A stretch of 64,000 nt of DNA from Bradyrhizobium sp. WBOS07 (GTDB taxonomy: Bacteria > Pseudomonadota > Alphaproteobacteria > Rhizobiales > Xanthobacteraceae), in assembly GCF_024585165.1 (NCBI RefSeq), contig NZ_CP029008.1, positions 3,472,001 to 3,536,000 of the forward strand, read 5' to 3'. This document shows, piece after piece, positions 28,314 to 37,032 of the stretch. Within the stretch, counting starts at the first letter, position 1. Each line of letters opens with the position of its first letter. The translations under genes were made by a program, and so were the position numbers. The notes beneath the pieces were generated by a model. The model saw only the letters and a program-made list of their open reading frames with translations. It made no database searches and had not been told where the DNA came from.

Positions 28314-29288
28314 TCAGACCAAGCGCCGGCGCGAAACACCCTTGCGCGCCGGCGATCGCTTTCTGCCGTCCCGCCTTGCCAACACGTCCTGCGCGGCGTA
28401 GTTGCGGCGAATGCTCTCCAGCAGGCGCTCGGCGGCAGCGCTTAGAAATCCACCGCGGCGCGTGACAAGAACGATGTCCTGCTCCGCGGCAAGATCGCCC
28501 ACGGCGATCGTCGCGATCGAGCCCGCGCGCAGCTCGTCCGCCAAATGGCTTCGCGCCAGCAGTGATAGGCCAAAGCCGGACTCCACCAGCCGTTTCTGCG
28601 CGGTGAGACTGTCCACGGCCGTCCACTCCACTTCGCCAAGCCCGCGCGCCAGAAACAACGCGAACACGTGAGCCGCGGCAATCTCGCGGCGCCCGCGAAT
28701 CTCCGGGAACGCGATCCAGCGCTCGCCACCGAGTTCAGCGAGGCGCTTCACGCGCTGTCCGGCCAGAGGATGGTCAGGCGCGCAGGCGACCTGCAACGCC
28801 TCGCTCAGCACCCGCTCGCAGGCGAGATCGCCGGAGCGATCGGTATTGTAGCGCAGGCCGATCGTGGCCTCGCCGCGCCGGATGAGATCGCTGACCTCCG
28901 CGCTGGTCGCCGTCCGCAAGCTCAGCGTGACGGCCGGATGCTCCTTGGCGAACCGCTTCATGATGCTCGACAGCCGTCCGTCGGCAAGCGTGCCGGTCAC
29001 GGCCAGCGGTACCGGCCCCGCATTCTGCTTGGTAAACGCGCGCACCGCCTGTTCGGCGTCCTGCGCCGCGGCAACCGCGCGCTCGGCATAGGGGATCAGC
29101 ACGCGCCCGGCATCGCTGAGCCGCGTGCGGCCTGCCACCCGCTCGAACAGCGGCACGCCGAGCTCCTGCTCGAGAAGCGCGATACGGCGCGAAATCGCCG
29201 GCTGCGAGCGGTGCAGAAATTTCGCGGCACTGGAGATCCCGCCTTTGCGATGAACCACCAGGAAGGTGTTCAGGGCGTCACTGTCCAT
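28314..29288 (-). CDS. LysR-family transcriptional regulator
   Basis: The 324-residue protein has a LysR helix-turn-helix: ALNTFLVVHRKGGISSAAKFLHRSQPAISRRIALLEQELGVPLFER. A periplasmic-binding-protein-like effector domain follows. It ends in an arginine-rich tail (RRDGRKRSPARKGVSRRRL), which is unusual. It is divergent from the isocitrate-lyase/PEP-mutase-family gene, its likely target. The ATG at 29288 starts the standard N-terminus; the longer open frame to 29435 lies across the promoter region. Confidence 0.9.
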   Translation of the reverse strand: MDSDALNTFLVVHRKGGISSAAKFLHRSQPAISRRIALLEQELGVPLFERVAGRTRLSDAGRVLIPYAERAVAAAQDAEQAVRAFTKQNAGPVPLAVTGTLADGRLSSIMKRFAKEHPAVTLSLRTATSAEVSDLIRRGEATIGLRYNTDRSGDLACERVLSEALQVACAPDHPLAGQRVKRLAELGGERWIAFPEIRGRREIAAAHVFALFLARGLGEVEWTAVDSLTAQKRLVESGFGLSLLARSHLADELRAGSIATIAVGDLAAEQDIVLVTRRGGFLSAAAERLLESIRRNYAAQDVLARRDGRKRSPARKGVSRRRLV

Positions 29289-29390
29289 CGGCGTCCATGC
29301 AAAAAACTGATGAGATCCGACAAGATAACAAATTTGGCGGATGATGGAAACAAGCCTAAGGCTGGTCGGAACGGACAACGGAGACGATCC

Positions 29391-30218
29391 ATGACGAGCC
29401 AGCTGGACAAAGCGACGGCGTTTCGCGCACTGCACGAGCGGCGTGATGCCTTCATCATTCCCAATCCGTGGGATGCCGGGACGGCCAAGCTGCTCGCGGC
29501 GATGGGCTTCGAAGCGCTCGCAACCACGAGCCTCGGCGTCGCGAACATGGTCGGCAGCAGCGGCGTCAATCTCGATGTCATCCTCGCCAATGCGCGCGAC
29601 ATCGTGGAGGCCACCGACCTGCCGGTGAGCGTCGATCTCGAGAATTGCGGCGCGGACGAGCCGAAGCGCGCCGCCGAAGCAATTCGGCGCGCCGCCGAGG
29701 TTGGCGCGGTCGGCGGGTCGATCGAGGATTTCAGCGGCGATCGCGACCGCCCGATCTATGACTTCTCCCTAGCCGTCGAGCGCGTCCAGGCCGCCGTGGA
29801 AGCCGCGCGCGCGCTGCCCTTTCCGTTCATGCTGACAGCGCGAGCCGAGAACTTCCTGCACGGCCGCAAAGACATCGACGATACGATTCGCCGCCTGCAG
29901 GCCTTCGAGTCCGCCGGCGCCGGTGTTCTTTATGCGCCCGGCCTGTACGATCTCGCCACGATCCGGACGGTCGTCTCCTCGATCAGCAAGCCGTTCAACC
30001 ACGTGATGGGCTTCGCCGACCCGACGCTGACGGCCGCGCAATTGTCCGCCGTCGGCGTCAAGCGCATCAGCGTCGGCGGCGCCATGTCCCGCTACGCGCT
30101 CGCCGCGTTCCTGAGCTGCGCGCGTGAGATGAAGGACAACGGGTCCTTCACCTACATCCGCGAGATGGCGCCGGTCGGCGAGCTGCGCGCCGCCTTCGCC
30201 GCCGCTACTCCTCCTTGA
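29391..30218 (+). CDS. isocitrate lyase/PEP mutase family protein
   Basis: The 275-residue protein is a phosphoenolpyruvate mutase/isocitrate lyase superfamily member: FIIPNPWDAGTAKLLAAMGFEALATTSLG, DLPVSVDLENCG with the metal-binding Asp, VGGSIEDFSGD, PFMLTARAENFLHGR. The loop that in isocitrate lyase carries the KKCGH cysteine is absent, which is normal for the small subgroup with oxaloacetate-hydrolase, methylisocitrate-lyase-like or unknown activity. GGAGACGATCC precedes the ATG. Its end overlaps the 3' end of cynS by 14 bases, convergent. Confidence 0.85.
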   Translation: MTSQLDKATAFRALHERRDAFIIPNPWDAGTAKLLAAMGFEALATTSLGVANMVGSSGVNLDVILANARDIVEATDLPVSVDLENCGADEPKRAAEAIRRAAEVGAVGGSIEDFSGDRDRPIYDFSLAVERVQAAVEAARALPFPFMLTARAENFLHGRKDIDDTIRRLQAFESAGAGVLYAPGLYDLATIRTVVSSISKPFNHVMGFADPTLTAAQLSAVGVKRISVGGAMSRYALAAFLSCAREMKDNGSFTYIREMAPVGELRAAFAAATPP

Positions 30219-30693
30219 AGCCGTATTCCGGCACGTTGCCGCTGGCACCGTAATATTTGTACGGCAGGAACTTGCCGCTCATGGTGATCTTGACGCGGTC
30301 GCCCTTGGGGTTGGCGACGCGCTCGATCCCCATGTCGAAGTCGATCGCGGACATGATGCCGTCGCCGAACTCCTCCTCGATCAGTGCCTTCCAGGCCGGA
30401 CCGTTAACCATCACCATCTCGTAGAAGCGGTAGATCAGCGGGTCGGTCGGCGGCATCGGCGTGCCGGTGCCGCGCATCGGCACCTCGTTGAGCATCGCAA
30501 CTTCCGCCTTCGACAGGCCGAACAGCTCGCCGGCATTGGCGGCCTGCGGCTTGGTCAGCTTCATCTGGCCCATGATCGCGCCGACGATCAGCACCTCGGA
30601 ATAGCCGCCGATCTTCTCGCAGATGTGCTTCCAGCTCCAGCCCTTCTCGCGCTTGATGTCGAGCAGCTTCTCGGTGAGGTCTTCGCGTTTCAT
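30205..30693 (-). CDS. cynS: cyanate hydratase (cyanase)
   Basis: Cyanase converts cyanate and bicarbonate to ammonia and two CO2, which detoxifies cyanate and releases nitrogen. The 162-residue sequence has the family's catalytic triad at a constant offset from the E. coli enzyme: Arg89 and Glu92 in IYRFYEMV, and Ser115 in GDGIMSAIDF. The N-terminal helix-turn-helix-like domain and C-terminal SGKFLPYKYYGASG are also intact. It starts 15 bases after the ABC ATPase gene on the same strand, the last gene of the transporter operon, so cyanate or a precursor is a likely transported substrate. Confidence 0.96.
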   Translation of the reverse strand: MKREDLTEKLLDIKREKGWSWKHICEKIGGYSEVLIVGAIMGQMKLTKPQAANAGELFGLSKAEVAMLNEVPMRGTGTPMPPTDPLIYRFYEMVMVNGPAWKALIEEEFGDGIMSAIDFDMGIERVANPKGDRVKITMSGKFLPYKYYGASGNVPEYGFKEE

Positions 30694-30708
30694 GTCAGGG
30701 TCTCCTCT

Positions 30709-31632
30709 TCAGGCAGTGAGTCCGGGACTGGGCCCGGGTATCCAGGTCTGTCTTTGCTCCTCGCCGTTCGAGGCGATCGTCAGTCCGGGCTTGCCGATGT
30801 GAATCACCGGCACGTTGCGCGGATCGTGACCGGGTGTCTCGGCCGTAAAGGTCTTGCTGCGCGTCACCAGGAAATCGATGATGTGGTTACGCAGCGCGTA
30901 GTAGAGCGGATGGCGGTGCAGATCGGTGCGGCCGCGATCCCGCGGCAGCGGGTTCTCGACCACCTCGGCCAGCACCGCGCCGGGCCCATTGGTCATCAGG
31001 AAGATCTTGTCGGCGAGATAGATCGCCTCGTCGACGTCGTGGGTGATCATGAACGCGGTCTGCCCGGTCTCGAGGCAGATGCGCCGCACCTCGTCCTGCA
31101 GCGTGCCGCGCGTCAGCGCGTCGAGCGCCGAGAACGGCTCGTCCATCAGCATCATCTTCGGCGTGATCGACAGCGCCCGCGCGATGCCGACGCGCTGCTT
31201 CATGCCGCCCGACAGTTCAGACGGCCGCTTGTGCTCGGAGCCCGAAAGACCGACGAGATCGATGAAGCGCTGCGCATGTGCCTTGACCTTGACACGGTCC
31301 CAGCTGCGCCATTTCGAGCTGACGGCATAGGCGACGTTGCCGAGCACGGTGCGCCAGGGCAGCAGCGCGTGGCTCTGGAAGATCACGGCGCGGTCGAGGC
31401 TGGTGCCGGAGATCGCCTGGCCGTCGACGATGACCGCGCCCTCGCTCGGCGCATCGAGGCCGGCGAGGATGTTGAGCACCGTGGTCTTGCCGCAGCCGGA
31501 ATGGCCGATCACGCAAGCAAACTCGCCGCGCGCCATCGACAGCCACAGATTTTCGAACACGGTGGTCGTGGCGCCGCCCGCGCCGGGATAGCGCTTGGCG
31601 ATGGCTTCGATGGAGATGAACTTATCGGTCAC
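30709..31632 (-). CDS. NitT/TauT-type ABC transporter ATP-binding protein
   Basis: The 307-residue ATPase has Walker A (CVIGHSGCGKTT, about 40-51), the Q-loop, the signature LSGGMKQRVGIARAL, Walker B (MMLMDEPFSALDA) and the switch His in MITHDVDEAI. It belongs with nitrate/taurine/cyanate importers (NrtD, TauB, CynD). It extends about 50 residues past the normal domain with a HDPRNVPVIHIGKP tail. The permease gene lies 5 bases upstream and cynS 15 bases downstream on the same strand. Confidence 0.93.
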   Translation of the reverse strand: MTDKFISIEAIAKRYPGAGGATTTVFENLWLSMARGEFACVIGHSGCGKTTVLNILAGLDAPSEGAVIVDGQAISGTSLDRAVIFQSHALLPWRTVLGNVAYAVSSKWRSWDRVKVKAHAQRFIDLVGLSGSEHKRPSELSGGMKQRVGIARALSITPKMMLMDEPFSALDALTRGTLQDEVRRICLETGQTAFMITHDVDEAIYLADKIFLMTNGPGAVLAEVVENPLPRDRGRTDLHRHPLYYALRNHIIDFLVTRSKTFTAETPGHDPRNVPVIHIGKPGLTIASNGEEQRQTWIPGPSPGLTA

Positions 31633-31637
31633 TTGCC

Positions 31638-32477
31638 CTACTCCGGAAACGTGACCATGCGCGTGAACCGCGCCAGGATCTGGTCGAGCAGCATGCCGAC
31701 GACCCCGATCAGCAGGATCGCGATGATGACGTTGGTGATCGAGAGGTTATTCCACTCGTTCCAGACGAAATAGCCGATGCCGGTGCCGCCGACGAGCATC
31801 TCGGCGGCGACGATGACGAGCCAGGCGATGCCGATCGAGATGCGCATGCCGGTCAGGATCGTCGGCGCCGCTGCGGGCAGGATCACGGTGAAGGCGCGCC
31901 TGACGGTGCCGACCTCGAGCGTGCGCGCGACGTTGATCCATTCCTTGCGCACGCTGGCGACGCCGAACACGGTGTTGAGCAGCATCGGCCAGATCGAGCA
32001 GATGAAGATGACGAAGATCGCCGAGACCGAGGAATCCTTGATGGTGTAGAGCGCGAGCGGCATCCAGGCCAGCGGCGAGATCGGCTTCAGCACCTGGATG
32101 AAGGGATCGAGCGCCTTGCTGAGCAGCGGCGACATGCCGATCAGGAAGCCGAGCGGGATCGCGACCAGCACCGCCAGCAGATAGCCGGTGCCGACGCGCG
32201 CGATGGAATAGCCGAGCTGGATGCCGAGGCCCTTGTCGTTCGGTCCGTTGTCGTAGAACGGCCGCTTCAGATGCTCCCAGAGCTTGGTGCCGACATCGAG
32301 CGGCCCGGGCATGGCGGACTTGCCTTGCGTCGCGGTCAGACCCATCAGCTTGGCATATTCCGGGCTCATCGTCGCCGCGGTGCCGGTCGAGCGCGTGGCG
32401 AGATGCCAGATGCCGAGAAACGCAGCGAGCAGCACGATGGAAACGAGGCCGGCACGGAGACGGAGGGAGGATGTCAT
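31638..32477 (-). CDS. NitT/TauT-type ABC transporter permease
   Basis: The 279-residue inner-membrane protein has six hydrophobic helices and the EAA-like loop sequence ARTLEVGTVRRAFTVILPAAAPTILTGMRISIG, with the conserved glycine, that contacts the ATPase. An extra periplasmic stretch (about 35-80, TGTAATMSPEYAKLMG) follows the first helix, as in NrtB. The ATG at 32477 begins the first membrane helix; upstream in-frame sequence lies in a palindromic repeat. It is transcribed between the substrate-binding protein (169 bases upstream) and the ATPase. Confidence 0.92.
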   Translation of the reverse strand: MTSSLRLRAGLVSIVLLAAFLGIWHLATRSTGTAATMSPEYAKLMGLTATQGKSAMPGPLDVGTKLWEHLKRPFYDNGPNDKGLGIQLGYSIARVGTGYLLAVLVAIPLGFLIGMSPLLSKALDPFIQVLKPISPLAWMPLALYTIKDSSVSAIFVIFICSIWPMLLNTVFGVASVRKEWINVARTLEVGTVRRAFTVILPAAAPTILTGMRISIGIAWLVIVAAEMLVGGTGIGYFVWNEWNNLSITNVIIAILLIGVVGMLLDQILARFTRMVTFPE

Positions 32478-32497
32478 ATGGCGCGATCTCTCCGCAT

Positions 32498-32624
32498 GTC
32501 GTCCCGGCGAACGCCGGGACCCATAACAATAGGACGACATTTGGCGAAGACCGGTCGTTCGGTATTGCGACCTTCCGCGATCGATAGATCACGCGGTATG
32601 GGTCCCGACGTTCGCCGGGACGAC
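32498..32624. repeat. 127-bp inverted repeat, family D, inside the ABC operon
   Basis: GTCGTCCCGGCGAACGCCGGG then ACCCAT on the left matches its reverse complement (ATGGGTCCC, a short change, GTTCGCCGGGACGAC) on the right, with about 70 bases between arms; each arm also contains a small internal hairpin. It fills the gap between the binding-protein and permease genes. Confidence 0.85.
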
Positions 32625-32646
32625 GCTGGGGAAAGAACGCCGCCCA

Positions 32647-34029
32647 TCACGACGACTTCCTGATCTTGAAGCTCGCCACGTAGTCCTCCGGCTTGGCAGG
32701 ATCGAAATTCTTGCCCATCACCGCGAACGATTTGTAGGCGCTCGCGGGCGGCGACAGGCCCATCTCGGTCATCAGCTTCTTGGTGTCGGTGGCGAGATAC
32801 ACCTGCTCGGCCACCGCCTTGTAGTCGACGTCGCCTTTGATCTGGCCCCAGCGCTTCATCTGCGTCAGCATCCAGACCGCAAAGGACTGCCAGGGGAACG
32901 GATCGAAATCGACACGCTTGGCGTCAGTCTTCACGCCCCCGAGGCCGTCGGCATAGGTGCCGGTCAGGACTTGCTCCAGCACCGTGACCGGCGCGTTGAT
33001 GTAGTTGGCCGGCGCGATCGCCTCCGCGATCTGCTTGCGGTTCTCGGCCTTCGACGCGTAGGCCGTGGCATCGACGATGGCCCGCGTCAGCGCCGCAAAG
33101 CTGTTCGGGGCAGTCGTGATGAATTCGCGGCTGGCGGCAAAGCTGCAGCAGGGATGGCCGTCCCAGATCTCCTTGGACAGGATGTGCATGAAGCCGACGC
33201 CGTCATAGATCGCGCGCTGGCAGATGTTGTCGGGCGCAAGGAAGCCGTCGATGTTGTCGGCGCGCAGGTTCGCCACCATTTCCGGCGGCGGCACCGAGCG
33301 CAGCTGCACGTCGATATCGGGGTCGAGACCGTGCTCGGCGAGATAATAGCGCAAGAGGTAATTGTGCATCGAATAGTCGAAGGGGATGGCGAACTTCATG
33401 CCCTTCCAGTCCTTCGGATCGCGCTTGTCCTTGTGCTTCATGGCAAGCGTGATGCCCTGCCCGTTGATGTTCTCGATCGCAGGCACCGCGAACGGAATGG
33501 CATTGGCACCGAGGCCGAGCGAGATCGCGATCGGCATCGGCGCCAGCATGTGCGCGGCGTCGTATTCCTTGTTGATGGTCTTGTCGCGGATCACGGCCCA
33601 GCCCGCGGTCTTGACCACCTCGACGTTGAGACCGTGCTTGGCATAGAAGCCGAGCGGAGCCGCCATGATGATCGGCGTGGCGCAGGTGATCGGGATGAAG
33701 CCGACCTTGAGATCCTTCTTCTCGGGCGCGCCTGCTTGCGCAAACACCTCGGTCGCGGTCTTGAGCGGGAAGAACTGCGACAGTGCCGCGAGCGCAGTCG
33801 ACGCGCCCACGGACTTCAGGAAAGCACGCCGCGCCACGTCCTGCGGAAACATCGCGCGCATCACCGCGGAGGCGACCACGCCCTCGTAGCGCTTCTCTTC
33901 ACTCTCGACAGGGTCGCAGCGCAAGGCCGAAGCCGCCTGCTCGTGCTCCCGCGCCGAACGGTGCTGGCCGCACACGCAACCGGCCTGGAGATTGCGGTCG
34001 GAGTCAAACGGATCGTCGAACGTGGACAT
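32647..34029 (-). CDS. NitT/NrtA-type ABC transporter substrate-binding protein with Tat-like signal
   Basis: The 460-residue protein has an unusual N-terminus of about 65 residues, including CVCGQHRSAREHEQ, before a twin-arginine-like export signal (ARRAFLKSVGASTALAAL). The mature part matches the nitrate/bicarbonate/taurine class: KVGFIPITCATPIIMAAPLGFY, AHMLAPMPIAISLGLG, DWKGMKFAIPFDYSMHN. It is probably Tat-exported and folded with a ligand in the cytoplasm. The first gene of the transporter part, 117 bases after the rhodanese gene; a strong hairpin (34096-34132) lies between them. Confidence 0.88.
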   Translation of the reverse strand: MSTFDDPFDSDRNLQAGCVCGQHRSAREHEQAASALRCDPVESEEKRYEGVVASAVMRAMFPQDVARRAFLKSVGASTALAALSQFFPLKTATEVFAQAGAPEKKDLKVGFIPITCATPIIMAAPLGFYAKHGLNVEVVKTAGWAVIRDKTINKEYDAAHMLAPMPIAISLGLGANAIPFAVPAIENINGQGITLAMKHKDKRDPKDWKGMKFAIPFDYSMHNYLLRYYLAEHGLDPDIDVQLRSVPPPEMVANLRADNIDGFLAPDNICQRAIYDGVGFMHILSKEIWDGHPCCSFAASREFITTAPNSFAALTRAIVDATAYASKAENRKQIAEAIAPANYINAPVTVLEQVLTGTYADGLGGVKTDAKRVDFDPFPWQSFAVWMLTQMKRWGQIKGDVDYKAVAEQVYLATDTKKLMTEMGLSPPASAYKSFAVMGKNFDPAKPEDYVASFKIRKSS

Positions 34030-34095
34030 GCTGCTGCGCCCCTTTGTCACATCGCGCGGCGAACGCCGTTGTCCGCCGCGTCGGGTCAAATTCCA

Positions 34096-34132
34096 TCGTG
34101 GTCCGGCCAAGCCTTGCGCAGCCGGACCACGA
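34096..34132 (-). terminator. strong hairpin between rhodanese and binding-protein genes
   Basis: TCGTGGTCCGGC and GCCGGACCACGA form a perfect 12-bp stem with a 13-base loop. No T-run follows on either strand, so it may act as an attenuator, processing site or mRNA stabiliser rather than a full terminator. Confidence 0.5.
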
Positions 34133-34146
34133 GAAACATGCAGGTT

Positions 34147-35025
34147 CTATGCCGCCTTGCCTGTTACCTGGGCAGCCACCGGCAAGCCCTGCTCGATCGG
34201 CAGCGACGGATCGCGCGACCATTCGTTCCAGGAGCCGAAATACATCCGCACGTCCTTCACGCCGGCGTTCTTCAGCGCCAGGAAGGTGTTCGAGGCGCGC
34301 GCCCCCTTGAAGCAGTACAGGTACACCGGTGTGCTCGGCGTGATGCCGACCGTGGCGCATTCCGCGAGAATCTCGTCCTTGGACTTGAAGCGCGGGCCCT
34401 CGGCGGTCGGCTTCATCATGCGGTACCATTCCAGCCACACCGCTCCGGGGATGCGTCCCTTGCGCGGGCAGAAATCCTTGCCGTACGGGGACGAGCTGTC
34501 GCCGATCCACTCGTCGACGTCGCGGACGTCGAGGATGGCGATGCCGGGCTTGCCGACGGCTGACAGCATGGTCTTGGCGTCGATCAGGATCTCGCCGGCC
34601 TCGGGCACGATCGCGAACGAAGCCTTTGCCGGCGTCGGAACGTCCTTGGTCACGGGAAGACCGGCGGCGGCCCAGGCGTCGAAGCCGCCATGCAGCACCT
34701 TGACCTTGGGATAGCCGAGCATGGTGAGGAGATAGTAGCCGCGGCAGGACTGGCCGAAGCCGGAATTCATCGACTGCTCGTAGATCACGGCCGTCTCCTT
34801 GCCGGAGAGGCCGGCGGCACCGAAGGCGTCGGCGAATTTGGTCTTCAGCTCGCTGATGCCCTCGGGCGTCGACGTCGCGAGAAAGGTGAAGATCTCGTGC
34901 ACGTTCACGGCGCCCGGCAGGTGCCCGGCGGCATAGGCGTCGGGATTGCGGGTGTCGATCACGACACACGGCTCCGTCTTCAAGAGATCGGCAAGTTCGC
35001 TGGCAGAGATCAGAACGTCCGTCAT
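34147..35025 (-). CDS. two-domain rhodanese (sulfurtransferase)
   Basis: The 292-residue protein has an N-terminal rhodanese domain (CVVIDTRNPDAYAAGHLPGAVN) without an obvious active-site loop cysteine and a C-terminal domain (AILDVRDVDEWIGD) with the active loop Cys238 in YLYCFKGARAS. Rhodaneses move sulfane sulfur, classically from thiosulfate to cyanide giving thiocyanate, or act in 3-mercaptopyruvate metabolism. The loop CFKGARAS is nearer to thiosulfate-type than to the CGSGVTA form of mercaptopyruvate enzymes. No export signal is seen. It lies 52 bases downstream of the flavoprotein gene. Confidence 0.9.
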   Translation of the reverse strand: MTDVLISASELADLLKTEPCVVIDTRNPDAYAAGHLPGAVNVHEIFTFLATSTPEGISELKTKFADAFGAAGLSGKETAVIYEQSMNSGFGQSCRGYYLLTMLGYPKVKVLHGGFDAWAAAGLPVTKDVPTPAKASFAIVPEAGEILIDAKTMLSAVGKPGIAILDVRDVDEWIGDSSSPYGKDFCPRKGRIPGAVWLEWYRMMKPTAEGPRFKSKDEILAECATVGITPSTPVYLYCFKGARASNTFLALKNAGVKDVRMYFGSWNEWSRDPSLPIEQGLPVAAQVTGKAA

Positions 35026-35077
35026 TGGCAGCCTCTCCGTTGAGGTTAAGTGGTCTTCTGGGGGTGGACTCGTGAGC

Positions 35078-36232
35078 TCAGGAATCAGCGAGCATCTTGC
35101 GCAGCTGCTTGGTGGCCGGCGTGACGATCGCGATGAAATAGGCCTCGCGCAGGCGCCGCTGCGCGCGATGGCCCTTCAAATAGCCGCGCGCGCCACAATG
35201 CAGCATCGCCGCATGCGCCGCCGCGACGCTGGCCTCGCCGGCGCGCAAGCGCAGCGCGATCACCTTGCGCCAGTAGGTCTCCTCCTCATTGTAGGGGTCG
35301 CGCGCCAGCGCCATGGTCTCGGCCTCGATCTCGGCGGCGAGATCGCCGAAATGCACCGGCTGCTGCGGCAGATAACGGTTGATATGACCGAGGGGACCGT
35401 CAACCTCGCCCATGATGTTGATGCAGTCCTTGATCAGTCCGAGCGCCATGCCGGCCTGCAGCAGGATGAAGCCGGCGCGGATCTTCTTGACGAAGGGCCC
35501 GGCGGGATCGGCGAGGATCAGCTCGTCCGGCACAAAGACGTCGCGAAACTGCACGCCATAGGTGCCGGTGCCGTCCATGGCGAGGAAGGGCTTGCACGGC
35601 GTCAGCGTGATTGCGGGATCCGAGCAATCGGCCAGGAACATCACGGTGCCGGGCTCGCCGCTTGCGATGCCGGGCTCGCCGCTCGCGGTGCCCTGGTCGT
35701 CCTCACGCTCGAAGATGGTGCCGAAATAATGGTCCGGGCCGAGATTGGAGACCCAGGGCAGCGCGCCGCGCACGATATAGCCGCCCTCGACCTTGCGCCC
35801 CTTCAGCTTGAGCTTCTCGATGCCGAAGAAGCTCTTCATCGGGTTGGAGAGCCCGGTGCCGCCGAGCACCCGGCCGGTCGAGAACGCATCGCCGAAGCGT
35901 TTCGCCAGTTTCATATTGGTCGAGTTGGCGGCGTACCAGACCAGCGTGTCCTGGCACCAGGCCATGAAGGCGGTGGCGCCGCAGACCTCGCCGATCGCCG
36001 CCATCGTCTGGATGGCGCAGCGCAGATCGGCGGGACCTTCGTGGGGCACGTGACTGCCCCAGGCGCCGACCGCGCCGAAGTTGCGCAGCACCTCGGCCGG
36101 ATAGACCGAACCGTCGTCGATGCCGGCGGCGAGCGGGGCGAGCTGCTCCCGCGCGATCCGCGCCACCTCGCCTGCAATGGACGGTGCGGGCTGATCCAGA
36201 ACGTCGACCCGCGATAAAGCCAGTGAACCCAT
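35078..36232 (-). CDS. acyl-CoA dehydrogenase-like flavoprotein
   Basis: The 384-residue protein has the acyl-CoA dehydrogenase fold: an N-terminal helical domain (AREQLAPLAAGIDDG), the ATAFMAWCQDTLVW helix, a middle beta domain (YIVRGALPWVSNLGPDHYFGT, YGVQFRDVFVPDELIL) and a C-terminal helical domain ending KQLRKMLADS. Members of this superfamily include SfnB/DszC-type monooxygenases of sulfur compounds, and the neighbours (OsmC, rhodanese) make such a role possible. A five-residue SGEPG unit is duplicated at about 188-202. The ATG at 36232 follows a GGAGACGATC site; it lies 35 bases after OsmC. Confidence 0.85.
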   Translation of the reverse strand: MGSLALSRVDVLDQPAPSIAGEVARIAREQLAPLAAGIDDGSVYPAEVLRNFGAVGAWGSHVPHEGPADLRCAIQTMAAIGEVCGATAFMAWCQDTLVWYAANSTNMKLAKRFGDAFSTGRVLGGTGLSNPMKSFFGIEKLKLKGRKVEGGYIVRGALPWVSNLGPDHYFGTIFEREDDQGTASGEPGIASGEPGTVMFLADCSDPAITLTPCKPFLAMDGTGTYGVQFRDVFVPDELILADPAGPFVKKIRAGFILLQAGMALGLIKDCINIMGEVDGPLGHINRYLPQQPVHFGDLAAEIEAETMALARDPYNEEETYWRKVIALRLRAGEASVAAAHAAMLHCGARGYLKGHRAQRRLREAYFIAIVTPATKQLRKMLADS

Positions 36233-36267
36233 GATCGTCTCCCGCACCTTGTCCTGATTGCCGCCTG

Positions 36268-36810
36268 CTAGATGCCGACCTCGAGATTGACCGGCCGGGT
36301 GAAGGTGTTGGCGACCGGCGACCATTTCTTCACATGGGCGACCAGTGCGTTGATCTCGTCTTGCGCGATGCCTTCGCATTCCATGTCGACCTTGACGCGC
36401 ACGTCGGTGAAGCCGACCGGCTTGTCCGAGGTGTCGCCGGTGCCCCAGACCGCGGTGATGTTGAGGTCGCCTTCGAGCTCGAGCTCGAGCTTGTTGACGA
36501 TCCAGCCGCGGTGCACGGCGTTGGCGTGCAGGCCGACGGCGAGGCAGGAGCCGAGCGCGGCGAGCGAGGCTTCCGACGGATTGGGTGCGGTGTCGTCGCC
36601 GAGCAGCCCCGGCGGCTCGTCGACGATGTAGGGCGGCAGGTTGCGGATGTAGTTGGCGTGACGGAATTTTCCTTCCGCGACCGTCTTGCACTTCAAGGTC
36701 TTGACCACCTTCGGATTCGCCTTGCCGTTGGCGATCAGCTGCTCGAGCCCATTCTTGTCGATGGGCGCGAGGCACCCCGTCAGCACTGTCTTCTGAACGA
36801 CCGCAGTCAT
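36268..36810 (-). CDS. OsmC-family protein lacking the second peroxidase cysteine
   Basis: The 180-residue protein has the OsmC/Ohr fold: PPGLLGDDTAPNPSEASLAALGSCLAVGLHANAVHRG with the peroxidatic Cys89, and DMECEGIAQDEINALVAHVKKWSPVANTF. In canonical OsmC and Ohr the second Cys is in a CPVSxxL motif; here the position reads SPVAN, with Ser164. It therefore probably does not reduce peroxides by the usual disulfide route. It is the first gene of the cyanase-linked operon and is divergent from a TetR gene 246 bases away. ATG at 36810. Confidence 0.87.
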   Translation of the reverse strand: MTAVVQKTVLTGCLAPIDKNGLEQLIANGKANPKVVKTLKCKTVAEGKFRHANYIRNLPPYIVDEPPGLLGDDTAPNPSEASLAALGSCLAVGLHANAVHRGWIVNKLELELEGDLNITAVWGTGDTSDKPVGFTDVRVKVDMECEGIAQDEINALVAHVKKWSPVANTFTRPVNLEVGI

Positions 36811-37032
36811 CGTCTTCTCCCTGGCAGAAGTGGAAATCGGCAGGATACCGAACGGTCTGTTTTCTTGCATGGAGCGTGCCAGAACCTGCCAGAAAGCGAA
36901 AGGCGAAGCATTGGAGCCGCTTAGCGTCGCTGCCGGTGGATTGATCGGCCCCCTCCTGCTCAAAGGCGGAGCAGATGCTTAAGCGGATGCGAATCTTTTC
37001 AGCGCCAACCAGATGCGGCTTGCTGATGTGAT

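Noticed and set aside
28668..29390. 241-residue N-terminal extension of the PEP-mutase-family protein
   Set aside because: It is antisense to the LysR gene; the standard start is at 29391 with a good ribosome-binding site.
35078..36775. Long reading of the flavoprotein gene from 36775
   Set aside because: The first 180 codons are antisense-frame shadow of OsmC; the domain starts at 36232.
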